From: Tannerellaceae bacterium
GTDB taxonomy: Bacteria; Bacteroidota; Bacteroidia; Bacteroidales; Tannerellaceae
NCBI GenBank assembly: GCA_031257015.1
Contig: JAIRPK010000035.1
Location: forward strand, 1 to 64,000
DNA: 64,000 bases
Reading direction: 5' to 3'
Shown here: piece after piece, positions 56,406-64,000 of the stretch
How the letters are laid out: the number at the start of each line of letters is the position of its first letter
How positions within the stretch are numbered: the first letter of the stretch is position 1
Translations under genes and position numbers: made by a program
The notes under the pieces: model-generated
The model's database searches: none
What the model was told of the DNA's origin: nothing
What the model saw: the letters and a program-made list of their open reading frames with translations, nothing else

Positions 56406-56483
56406 TGTGGCAAGGATTCGATTGAAATAAACAAAGTTGCAAACTGGCTTTTGGGTGAAATAGATAAATTATATAAAACGTAA
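56406..56483 (+). pseudogene. Duplicated 3' end of the second GTPase gene
   Basis: The 26 codons read CGKDSIEINKVANWLLGEID then KLYKT and a stop. This is the tail of the GTPase at 55745-55826 (SGKDSIGIDKVANWLLGEID then KSYKNI). It starts directly after the stop of copy 1 and is followed by copy 2. It has no start codon and is a scar of a tandem duplication. Confidence 0.9.
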
Positions 56484-56496
56484 AGTTAAGTGAAAT

Positions 56497-56952
56497 ATGA
56501 AATGTTTGAATTCAAATTGTAACTACAAAAACAGAAATGGTGAGTTTTTCTGCCATAATTGTGACTATCCATTATGGAAAACAATTCGGATTGCAGCTGT
56601 TGCCGTCGCTGCCGCTCTTTGCCTGACTTTTTTTGTAATGAAACCACGGTTTTCTCGGACGATTGCAGATTGCATTGTAACGCCAGTTCCCTTCCCCGCT
56701 GAATTAGTGCTTGGCAAATATAGAGTAGAAATAGAGGGACAAAACGCTAATTTTTACGTCGAAATAAAAGAAAAATCGGAAAATGAATATTGGATAATGA
56801 TAACCGACATGTCAGGTAGGACAGATAGTTTTTCGTTTACGTATGACGGAAACCTGGCATTTTCGCCATATTTCGAGATAGAGATAAAAAAAGACACAAT
56901 AAAATTCATAAAAGATAATCAATCATGGGAATGTATAAAATGGGTAAATTGA
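56497..56952 (+). CDS. Zinc-ribbon membrane protein, copy 2
   Basis: A 151-residue protein. The first 30 residues match copy 1 (MKCLNSNCNYK, then FFCHNCDYPLWKT), followed by a membrane segment (about 29-48) and a different, shorter beta-rich exported domain (about 60-150). The shared head and different tail mean that duplication was followed by replacement or fast divergence of the exported part. It overlaps the next gene by 13 bp. Confidence 0.75.
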   Translation: MKCLNSNCNYKNRNGEFFCHNCDYPLWKTIRIAAVAVAAALCLTFFVMKPRFSRTIADCIVTPVPFPAELVLGKYRVEIEGQNANFYVEIKEKSENEYWIMITDMSGRTDSFSFTYDGNLAFSPYFEIEIKKDTIKFIKDNQSWECIKWVN

Positions 56953-58394
56953 TTAGGAGTTCTATCTCTGTATTTATCCTTTTGATTTGCATAGGAAATG
57001 CAAAAGCACAAGACAACAAAGCAAAGGTAGATTCTTCTAAAGAAACAATTAGTAGGTTAATTGAACAATGTAGTTCTATTATTAAAAAATTTAAGATTGA
57101 CGAAAAATTTATTGATTGGGGTGTTAGTCAAGAAGGCAGGCAGCAAAAGTCGTGCTGGGATAAAATTTATGAATACATGGATTACCTACGCGCAGACAAC
57201 CAAAGACTGCAAACAGAAAAGCAAAGATTGGAAACGGAATTGTCTGCCATAAATAAAAAATTAAAAACAAAAGAAAAAGAATTGCAGAAAGCAAATAAAG
57301 AACTGCAAAAAGAAATAGAAGAATTACAGGGAAAAAGTAAAAAACTAAATGCTGAAATAGCACAAAAATCTGAAGCTATTGAAGAACTGCGACGCGAAGA
57401 AAAATCGCTGCAAAAAGAAATAGCCGTTTGGCAAGAACACAACGAAGGCATTTTGACAAGAGCAGACAGCTGTTTTAAGGCAGGCAATTACAGTGCTGCA
57501 ATACTCCACTACATTGATTATCGTGATGAAAAGGGTACGCAAAATATAGACGCCCTGATTGACTGGGCAAAAGAATGTCAACAAATTCTCATTGACGCCG
57601 ATGATTGGTTTGCCAAAAAGAACTACAAAAATGCAGCAGCAAAATACCAAGAACTGCTAAAACTCAATCCCGCCGACCGACACGCTAAAGAGCGCTACGA
57701 CTTTTGTATCAGTAAAAATACTGAACCCAAAGAATTTCATTTCGGCATAGTCGGCGGTTTAAGCATAACTAACCAACTATCCGATTCGTGGATGTATAAA
57801 GGTGCCCAAAATCCGCAATTCGGTTTTGTCGGCGGTTTGCTTTTTGAACACAAACTTAACAGATACCTGTCTTTTCAGCCCGAATTGCGGTTTATTATGA
57901 AAGGCTCTCATGGAAAAGGATACACAAGCGACATCTACTATATTGAAATCAACGGTCACCGCGATTACCTGTCAAATGTTCTTGTGGAAAACACACTGAA
58001 CCTCAATTATCTGGAATTGCCATTGAATCTTGTTCTTAACATACCTGTCAGCAAAACTACCGACCTTTTTATCGGCGCAGGATATTATCTTGCTTATGGA
58101 GTATCAGGAAAACTTAAACTGTTGCCAAGTAAAGAGAGGTATTCTTTTGAAGAAGAAAAATGGAAAGATGTGTTCTCCGGCGAAAGCGAAATTTTAAAAC
58201 TAAATAGCTTAGACCGCGGCATTAACTGTATGTTGGGTTTTCGGAGTTATTTTGACAAAGAAAAAGATGGCGGCTCATTCTTTATCAGGGCGGGCTACGA
58301 AAGGAGTTTAGATAATATATCTATCCGCGGCAGGAACACAGCAACTTTCAAAAATAACTGTTTCTATATTTCTATGGGAGTGTTTTTGCAGTGA
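56940..58394 (+). CDS. Outer-membrane beta-barrel with coiled coil and TPR-like region
   Basis: I choose ATG 56940 (MGKLIRSS), which gives a clean signal peptide ending GNAKAQ. The mature protein has a long Lys/Glu coiled coil (about 80-165, KEKELQKANKELQKEIEEL), a TPR-like region (about 170-255, ADSCFKAGNYSAAILHYID) and a PorT-like barrel (about 260-484, FHFGIVGGLSITNQLSDSW). The periplasmic parts could contact the TPRs of the first GTPase and tie the system to the outer membrane. The paralogue at 2183-3500 has the same barrel with a different N-terminal domain. It is the last gene of the operon. Confidence 0.85.
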   Translation: MGKLIRSSISVFILLICIGNAKAQDNKAKVDSSKETISRLIEQCSSIIKKFKIDEKFIDWGVSQEGRQQKSCWDKIYEYMDYLRADNQRLQTEKQRLETELSAINKKLKTKEKELQKANKELQKEIEELQGKSKKLNAEIAQKSEAIEELRREEKSLQKEIAVWQEHNEGILTRADSCFKAGNYSAAILHYIDYRDEKGTQNIDALIDWAKECQQILIDADDWFAKKNYKNAAAKYQELLKLNPADRHAKERYDFCISKNTEPKEFHFGIVGGLSITNQLSDSWMYKGAQNPQFGFVGGLLFEHKLNRYLSFQPELRFIMKGSHGKGYTSDIYYIEINGHRDYLSNVLVENTLNLNYLELPLNLVLNIPVSKTTDLFIGAGYYLAYGVSGKLKLLPSKERYSFEEEKWKDVFSGESEILKLNSLDRGINCMLGFRSYFDKEKDGGSFFIRAGYERSLDNISIRGRNTATFKNNCFYISMGVFLQ

Positions 58395-59269
58395 GATTAA
58401 ATAACATTCAAAATTATAGTCATTTTAAATTGCGTATTTGTTAAAATATTATTTTCAAGAATAATTTTGCGTGAAAGCAAATAATATATTAATTTTGTCG
58501 CAAGTTATTTGAAACAATGGTAAAACGCAGCAGACAAAAGTAATTCGCTCGTTTCTATATCGTTACCCATTGTAGTTTTTACTTCTCGTAACAATCTATT
58601 ATCCAATAGATTAATTTCAATTTTTCAACTTCGCAAAATACAACTTGCTACGGGTTGAAGACAGTAAAATTTTGAAATGGCAAAATTAGCTGTAAGACGT
58701 GTTGATTTTAGCATTGCCGTATTAATGTTAGCTCTGCTTTTTTGCTTCGCTTTTTGTCGTGTTTTATTTATCATAAAAATTCATTTTTTTTAATACTTTG
58801 TAAAGTTTAAAAGCAGTCTTGGGCAAGTTGGCAGATCGGCGGTGTCACCGCCCTACACTTAGCAGGGAGCTGGAAAATTTGCGGATTTATATATCTTTAC
58901 ACTTATAAATCAGTGATTATTCACAGAAACATTGAGATACGGATTTGTATAAATAAAGAAATAGAGATTTACGGAAATAAAGATTCGAATAAATATTAAA
59001 GTAAAGAAATATGGAAATAAACAGGCAAGAAACAAATCAGCATTGAAATAATATTGTACGGATATTTGTAGAAACAGTTACATCAATCAGCATTGCCGTA
59101 CTGACTTGCTCTCGTATTTAAATCCAGAAATATTCATTTATTTAAGCAAAAATGCAAATAAGTATTTCAGTAATGATTAATTATTTTACTGAGTAAAAAA
59201 TCGTGAATGGACAGAATAAAAGAGCATTTAATGGAAAATATTATTTTCATAATCAATAATAGCACTAGT
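58395..59269. other. AT-rich region after the GTPase/chaperone operon
   Basis: I see no intact gene, no clear terminator and no RNA gene. A short open stretch near 58815-58910 (RPTLSRELENLRIYIS) is isolated and unassigned. The region leads into mobile-element debris. Confidence 0.5.
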
Positions 59270-59740
59270 TATTTGCGGGGCTTAAACATGGAACGATAAG
59301 AAAATTGCAACAACCCCAAAGAATCATACTTGCAGCAATATATTCAATTGTCCAACGGTATTCCCGATCGCGACAAGTTAACCAATTCTTCAGTACGTTG
59401 GAACCGACAGAGTTTGAACAGACCTTCCTCGCGTGGATAAAAAGATATTTCAGGGCTGACGGACGCTGATAGTGCCGCACCTGGTCACACGCAAACCAAT
59501 TTAGTTCGGTTAAGCCAAGGCCAATGAAAAGTCGAATAAAATCACGGCATCTCCAAACTGTTGAATGTACTGGCACTCAAAGGCTGCCTTGGTTTTATGG
59601 ATGCGATTGGCTGTCAGAGTTCCATCGTTGCCAAGATAATGAAAAAAATGGAGCTGATTATCTTTTAGCGGCCAAATGCAATCACGGCAGCTTGGAAGAG
59701 GGCGTTAAATGTGTAGGCTCGGCACTCGACGCCTTTTCGC
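59270..59740 (+). pseudogene. ISAs1-family transposase, N-terminal and middle remnant
   Basis: Across several frames the plus strand reads YIQLSNGIPDRDKL, then STLEPTEFEQTFLAWIK, then SKLLNVLALKGCLGFMDAIG and CQSSIVAKIMKK, then GADYLLAAKCNHGSLEEGV. These are the ISAs1 landmarks (NGIPSHDT-like, AIDAMGCQ-like with the second catalytic Asp, DYLLAVK). At least three frame changes and stops are present. Homology ends at about 59710-59740, where a group II intron remnant begins. The C-terminal third is missing here but present at 34041-34250. Confidence 0.8.
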
Positions 59741-59773
59741 ACTGCTGCGGTAGGTTTCCGAGAGCCTGTCCCC

Positions 59774-59807
59774 GAACCGTACGTACACGTCTCTGCGTAT
59801 ACGGCTC
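59774..59807 (-). ncRNA. Group II intron domain V
   Basis: On the minus strand the 34 bases start GAGCCGTA and end TACGGTTC, which pair over 8 bp. A 2-nt CG bulge and an upper stem (TACGC with GTGTA) follow, closed by a 6-nt loop. The AGC catalytic triad is in place. This is the standard 34-nt fold of intron domain V. The intron 3' end should lie about 40-70 bases further (plus coordinates about 59700-59740), at the ISAs1 junction. Confidence 0.85.
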
Positions 59808-60170
59808 TCCACTGATAAACTCATTATATTTGCCATGTTCCTGTATTATTGCGTTACATGTTTCACAGACAGCAAGGGTCTTACGGTTTCTTTTCAGCAT
59901 GATTCCGTTCCACTCATACTCTGCTAACAGAGTCTTTAGTATACGGATGTGATGCATAACTGCCAGACTTTCTGCCCCACACCCCTCACAGTGTTTAATT
60001 CTTAGCCTTTGCACCAGCGTGGGATAAGGAACTAACACTGTAAATGGTTGTGTGTCGCAGTTTCTGTCTATGATTCCATTTTGACGTTTGAAGCCTCCAT
60101 CATATCGTTATTGACATCGTCCTTTGTCATCCGTGTACGGAATTACAATTGCTTGTCTTTACCCACCCCT
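59808..60170 (-). pseudogene. Group II intron-encoded protein, C-terminal remnant
   Basis: The minus strand reads PYPTLVQRLRIKHCEGCGAE, then AVMHHIRILKTL, then NRKTLAVCETCNAIIQEHGK. This is the HNH-type endonuclease end of a group II intron reverse transcriptase, with its CxxC ... HH ... CxxC zinc site intact. Upstream pieces (QNGIIDRNCDTQPF) continue to about 60170. No stop codon precedes domain V in this frame. The RT and maturase core is absent. Confidence 0.75.
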
Positions 60171-60281
60171 TCCTGACTTTGACACTTTCATTTTAATTAA
60201 TTTTATACTCTAACACACAGCATTTTACAAATACTGCATCACCAAAATGGGTGAAGCAAGCAAAAAAAGTATTTTTGCGGT

Positions 60282-61555
60282 ATGTTTGTATCCAAGAAGA
60301 AAAATCGGTCAGGCCCTACGAGTGTAGTTGTAGTAGATAAAAGAGGGAGGCATTTTCGCGAATTAAAAACTATTGGCGTCAGCAATAATGAATCCGAGAT
60401 AGACAGCCTGTGTATCAGCAGGGCAAAAAATGGCTCTCGGCTTACCTTGGCGAGCGTGATATGTTTTCAGAACATACACGCGAAGAGGAACAGGAAACTG
60501 ATCAATGGAACTCAACTAATCTTAAACCATGTGTTCAAAATGCTGGGATTTGACAAAATAGACGATGAAATATTGAAACATTTGGTCGTGTTTCGTATCT
60601 GTCAGCCATGCAGCAAGGTCGCAACGGTTGATTACTTGAAGTCGTATTATGCTGAAGATGTGGAATTGCACAAAATCTACCGTTATTTGGACAAATTGCA
60701 GGACAGTCAAAAGGATGCCGTCCAACAAAAATGAATTGCGCAAAACGGGCTTTTCAAAGGACGGAAAACACGCTCAGTCCCAAATTGTTTTGGGCTTGTT
60801 AGTCAGTGCGGGCGGTTATCCGCTGGCCTATTCCATACACGAAGGCAATAAATACGAAGAAAGGCACACGATGTTGCCTGTAGTCGAGAATTTTGTAAAG
60901 CCGTTTGCGTTGAACGATTTTGTTGCAGTAGCCGATTCCGGACTGATGAACAGCGAAAATATCTAACTTTTAGAGCAGAAAAAGCACAAATTTATTCTTG
61001 GAGCAAGAATAAAAAATGAAAATAAACCTATTACAAATTGGCTTTTATTATTGAAAAAACAGGATAGCTCGTTTTATGAATATCAAAGGACAGCCTCTTC
61101 CCGCCTGATTGTCGTTTTTTCTAAAAAAAGACCACTACAATCGCGAAAAGGGCATAAAACGGCTTGAAAAGGAATATAAGAACGGATTAATAACAAAAGA
61201 CAAAGTCAACAAACGCGGATACAATAAATTTCTGGAAATAAGCGATAATATAAAAACTATTATTAATTACGCTAAAGTCAGGGAAGATGAGCGCTGGGAC
61301 GGTTTGAAGGGTTACATTACGAATACAAATCTGACTGCAAAATCGGTTTGCGAGCAATACAGCGAACTCTGGCAGATGGAACGGGCATTCCGCATAACAA
61401 AAGGAACGCTGGAACTGCGACCGGTGTTTCATTTTACCCGAAAGCGCATAAAGGCGCATGTCTGTATTTGTTTTGGGGTTTACAAAATATATAAAGAACT
61501 CGAAAGAATGCTAAAAACTAAGGGTATAAATTTGAATGTTGACCAAAGTACTTGA
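60282..61555 (+). pseudogene. IS1634-like (IS4 superfamily) transposase, broken
   Basis: The N-terminus reads MFVSKKKNRSGPTSVVVVDK (60282). The frame runs to about 60730, then shifts to LRKTGFSKDGKHAQSQIVLG and FVAVADSGLM (60730-60966). The join lacks the usual stretch with the first catalytic Asp, so there is an internal deletion. After TAA at 60964 the frame continues EQKKHKFILGARIKNENK. After another shift it reads KGIKRLEKEYKNGL and WDGLKGYITNT to the end ERAFRITKGTLELRPVFHFT (61555), which has the catalytic Glu region. It cannot make an active transposase. Confidence 0.85.
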
Positions 61556-61931
61556 CATTGCAAAGACGATTACGACATTAAAAATCAAATAGCCGGTCAG
61601 CAATGCTACGATGACAAAAACAATGTTGCTGCCCCCAAAACACAAGTCAATAGCCAAGCTTTTTGATGAAAATTTTCAGGAATCTGTTTAGGGTGACGCA
61701 TTGCCAAAGTCAGGAAACGTTATGATAATGGCGAAAGGATAATGCTTTTAAGGTCTTTTTCAATACACTAAGACCAGAGGCTATATACAAAAAATACCGC
61801 TAGTGGAAAAGCCCCCCCCCCAATACACTTCCAACTTTATTCCGCATATTTTTCCAAACATGAAATTCGTTTACTTATGGATATACCTCAAAGCTAAAGA
61901 TTGAATCAATTGTAGAATTTCTAGAAAGCAG
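61556..61931. other. Intergenic region with a poly-C tract
   Basis: No gene is seen. A run of ten C lies at 61812-61821. The downstream side is AT-rich. Confidence 0.5.
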
Positions 61932-62516
61932 TCAGAAGATTAGCAACAATCCAGTAGCAATATCATCAGCCTCCTTTTTACTACACAAATATTCCACGAT
62001 AGCCAATCCAAAACAAAATGCCCCACCCGGCCCCTTGCTCGTAATGACGTTCCCGTCAGTTACAACCAAGTCATCCAACAATATTGCACCCTCCAACCTG
62101 GATTCAAAGCCCGGATAGCAAACCGCTTTCCGTCTTTTCAGCAATCCTAATCTGCCAAGAATCACTGGCGCAGCACATATAGCCGCCAGCAATTTCCCTT
62201 CCTCATAAACTTGGCACAAAATACTTTTGAGAATGGCATTGTTATTCAAATTATCCGTGCCGGGCATTCCGCCAGGCAGGATGAACGCATCATATCCTGA
62301 CCAATCCTTCAAATCATCGATCCTTTTTCCCGCCAATATTAATAACGAATGAGCACCACGGACAAAAAAATTCTCACCAACAGAAATCAAATCCGTCTCT
62401 ATTCCTGCACGAATAAGAACATCAGCTGTAACGATAGCCTCACTTTCTTCGAATCCATCGGCAAGAAATATTGCAGCCTTTTTATGGCAAACAGTAGTTT
62501 TTTCTTCTTCCAACAT
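61932..62516 (-). CDS. DJ-1/PfpI family protein
   Basis: The 194-residue cytoplasmic protein has the DJ-1 fold: FLADGFEESEAIVTADVL at 17-34 with Glu26 in the place of human DJ-1 Glu18, FILPGGMPG near 78, and the nucleophile elbow AAICAAPVILG with Cys114 in the place of Cys106. Family members act on glyoxals or glycated groups or in stress protection. The N-terminal 12 residues are an extra tail compared with most bacterial members. The gene is single, and its next neighbour upstream is waaA on the same strand. Confidence 0.9.
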   Translation of the reverse strand: MLEEEKTTVCHKKAAIFLADGFEESEAIVTADVLIRAGIETDLISVGENFFVRGAHSLLILAGKRIDDLKDWSGYDAFILPGGMPGTDNLNNNAILKSILCQVYEEGKLLAAICAAPVILGRLGLLKRRKAVCYPGFESRLEGAILLDDLVVTDGNVITSKGPGGAFCFGLAIVEYLCSKKEADDIATGLLLIF

Positions 62517-62980
62517 TTCCTTTTTTACAGTACCTTTTTTATGGAGAAAACAAGATTGACTGAATAATACAATTTCTCATACTTCTCCGCAATACAAAAA
62601 CGCTTTTTATTCTGCAATTTCTATTCGAATTATGTCCCGTTATTAGACCGAATTTCAACACATAATCCAGCATTGTTGCTAAATTTAAGACGACATTTGT
62701 TTCATGATAGTTATTTTTTGACATTATTTTTATTTGTCTAATGTTAAAAAATTATTTAGGAGTTCTATTCTGTGATTTAATCACATTCCTACATATCGAA
62801 TAAATACAATTTTAAATTCATATTCGGCCAAAAAAGTCTCTGTCTTTTCTCACTTATAAATTTAATTTCATTATTATATTTTTTTTGCAAAAGCGAAATA
62901 TATTTGTGGATACTTTTTTTGCCACAAGATTCGATTACTTTTTTATACTACTGAAAAAACAAACGTCTTCTCACAAAAAA
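62517..62980. other. Intergenic region between waaA and the DJ-1 gene
   Basis: AT-rich sequence without a gene, RNA or convincing hairpin that I can see. It presumably contains the promoter of the DJ-1 gene, but no good TAnnTTTG box is found on the minus strand. Confidence 0.45.
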
Positions 62981-64000
62981 CTAAGACAATATAATTCTCA
63001 ATATTCTGCCGGTTGCACCGATATTCCTTTCTACAAAAGCTGCTGCCGCCTGCCCTGACATATTCAAAAATAGAGAGTTTGCAACAAGCTTATCAATACA
63101 ATCGGTAAAAGTCTGTTCATCACGTACGGAAAATGCTCCACTCACTGCAATCAATTCCTTCGCTTCTTTATATTTAAAAAATCGAGGTCCAAAGATAACG
63201 GGAAGCCCATAGACAGCCGCCTCCAATATATTATGTATTCCTTTATCAAATCCTCCGCCAAGGTATGCAATATCACCATAGCAATAGATCGAAGAAAGCA
63301 TCCCAACACAATCAATGATTAGGCAATCTTTATCGTCAATATTATGCTCGTCGGCTTCAGATAGGCGTATGGATGGTCGTTTGAGAAGGGAATGAATGTA
63401 GAACAAGTGATTGTCATTTATTTCATGCGGGGCAATGATTAATTTGATTTTAGGCCGCTGATTAAAATATTGGATGAATATCTTCTCGTCTTTAGGCCAA
63501 GAACTTCCCGCAATTAGGCAATATTGATCACTTTGTGCTTTGATAAAAGATTCTATGATTCCTATCGGACGTGTTTGTTTCCGCACATCATTTACACGAT
63601 CGAAACGAGTATCCCCAACCACAGTCGCACTAGCAATACCATACTTAGCGAGGAGGTCAACCGAAGAAGTATCCTGAACAAAAAGATGGTCAAAACATTT
63701 CAGAATCCTCACAAAAAAAAATCCGTACCACTTGAAAAACCATTGCTCACGTCTGAATATCGCAGAAATACTATACGTAGGAACATGCCGTTTCTTCAAT
63801 TCCCTCAAATAATTGTTCCAGAACTCATATTTAATAAAAATCGCGATTGCTGGATTCGCAAGATCTATATATTTTCTTACTCTGAAAGGGGTATCGAAAG
63901 GGAGATAGCAAACAACGTCTGCCATGGAATAGTTTTTCCTCACTTCATATCCAGAAGGCGAAAAGAAGGATAATAGAATTTTATATTGAGGATATAACAT
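62981..64000 (-). CDS. waaA: 3-deoxy-D-manno-octulosonic acid (Kdo) transferase, 5' end outside window
   Basis: The 340 visible codons run off the window, and the ATG at the very edge is probably internal, because about 70 N-terminal residues of the family are missing. The enzyme adds Kdo to lipid A precursor at the inner membrane. Diagnostic parts are ILLSFFSPSGYEVRKNY, IKYEFWNNYLRELKKR, the GDTRFDRV segment that starts the second half, IAPHEI and the GGFDKGIHNILEAA nucleotide-sugar site. It marks the cell as a lipopolysaccharide-making Gram-negative. Confidence 0.93.
   Translation of the reverse strand: MLYPQYKILLSFFSPSGYEVRKNYSMADVVCYLPFDTPFRVRKYIDLANPAIAIFIKYEFWNNYLRELKKRHVPTYSISAIFRREQWFFKWYGFFFVRILKCFDHLFVQDTSSVDLLAKYGIASATVVGDTRFDRVNDVRKQTRPIGIIESFIKAQSDQYCLIAGSSWPKDEKIFIQYFNQRPKIKLIIAPHEINDNHLFYIHSLLKRPSIRLSEADEHNIDDKDCLIIDCVGMLSSIYCYGDIAYLGGGFDKGIHNILEAAVYGLPVIFGPRFFKYKEAKELIAVSGAFSVRDEQTFTDCIDKLVANSLFLNMSGQAAAAFVERNIGATGRILRIILS

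Overview
The window looks like a chromosome segment from a member of the Bacteroidales. The evidence is a SusC/SusD pair, TAnnTTTG-type -7 promoter boxes (the house-keeping promoter of Bacteroidetes), an S46 dipeptidyl-peptidase, a Bacteroidetes-style V-type ATPase operon with its DUF2764 gene, Bacteroidetes mobile-element relics and a Kdo transferase. The genus cannot be fixed from sequence reading alone.

Layout. (1) 1-3.5 kb: the end of a decaying operon of exported or membrane proteins. Its last gene, an outer-membrane barrel, is a pseudogene and a paralogue of an intact barrel gene at 56.9-58.4 kb. (2) 4.3-20.7 kb: core and metabolic genes. These are glyA, an S9 peptidase/SusD/SusC uptake operon, ten 41-bp repeats, an S46 dipeptidyl-peptidase with the arginine typical of DPP11, a CYTH protein, gltX, a double DUF1080 lipoprotein and a Tat-exported Gfo/Idh oxidoreductase. 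(3) 21.6-22.8 kb: a heptapeptide-repeat protein and a conserved hypothetical protein. (4) 23.3-30.8 kb: the V-ATPase operon E-DUF2764-A-B-D-I-K. Its K subunit keeps every Na+ ligand known from Enterococcus NtpK. (5) 30.8-34.0 kb: very AT-rich DNA without intact genes, but with coherent minus-strand coding relics. (6) 34.0-40.7 kb: mobile-element debris, namely an ISAs1 tail, a DNA methylase relic, a conjugative-transposon methylase/helicase relic, half a group II intron and a tyrosine integrase cut off before its catalytic domain. (7) 40.9-58.4 kb: one long plus-strand operon, the most interesting part. (8) 58.4-61.6 kb: more debris (ISAs1 head, group II intron 3' end, IS1634-like relic). (9) 61.9-64 kb: a DJ-1/PfpI protein and waaA, which runs off the window.

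The 40.9-58.4 kb operon combines a complete but modified Hsp70 set (GrpE, an Hsp70 without a lid, an Hsp70 fused to a vWA domain, and a J-like protein whose HPD motif reads HPT) with two zinc-ribbon GTPases, one with a long TPR array. It also holds a GAP1-type GTPase-associated protein, several small zinc-ribbon or membrane proteins and an outer-membrane barrel protein. The GTPase/GAP1 core resembles the GTP-dependent biological-conflict systems predicted by comparative genomics. The chaperone set and the outer-membrane component suggest a membrane-linked sensing or defence machine. Mobile-element wreckage on both sides fits arrival by horizontal transfer.
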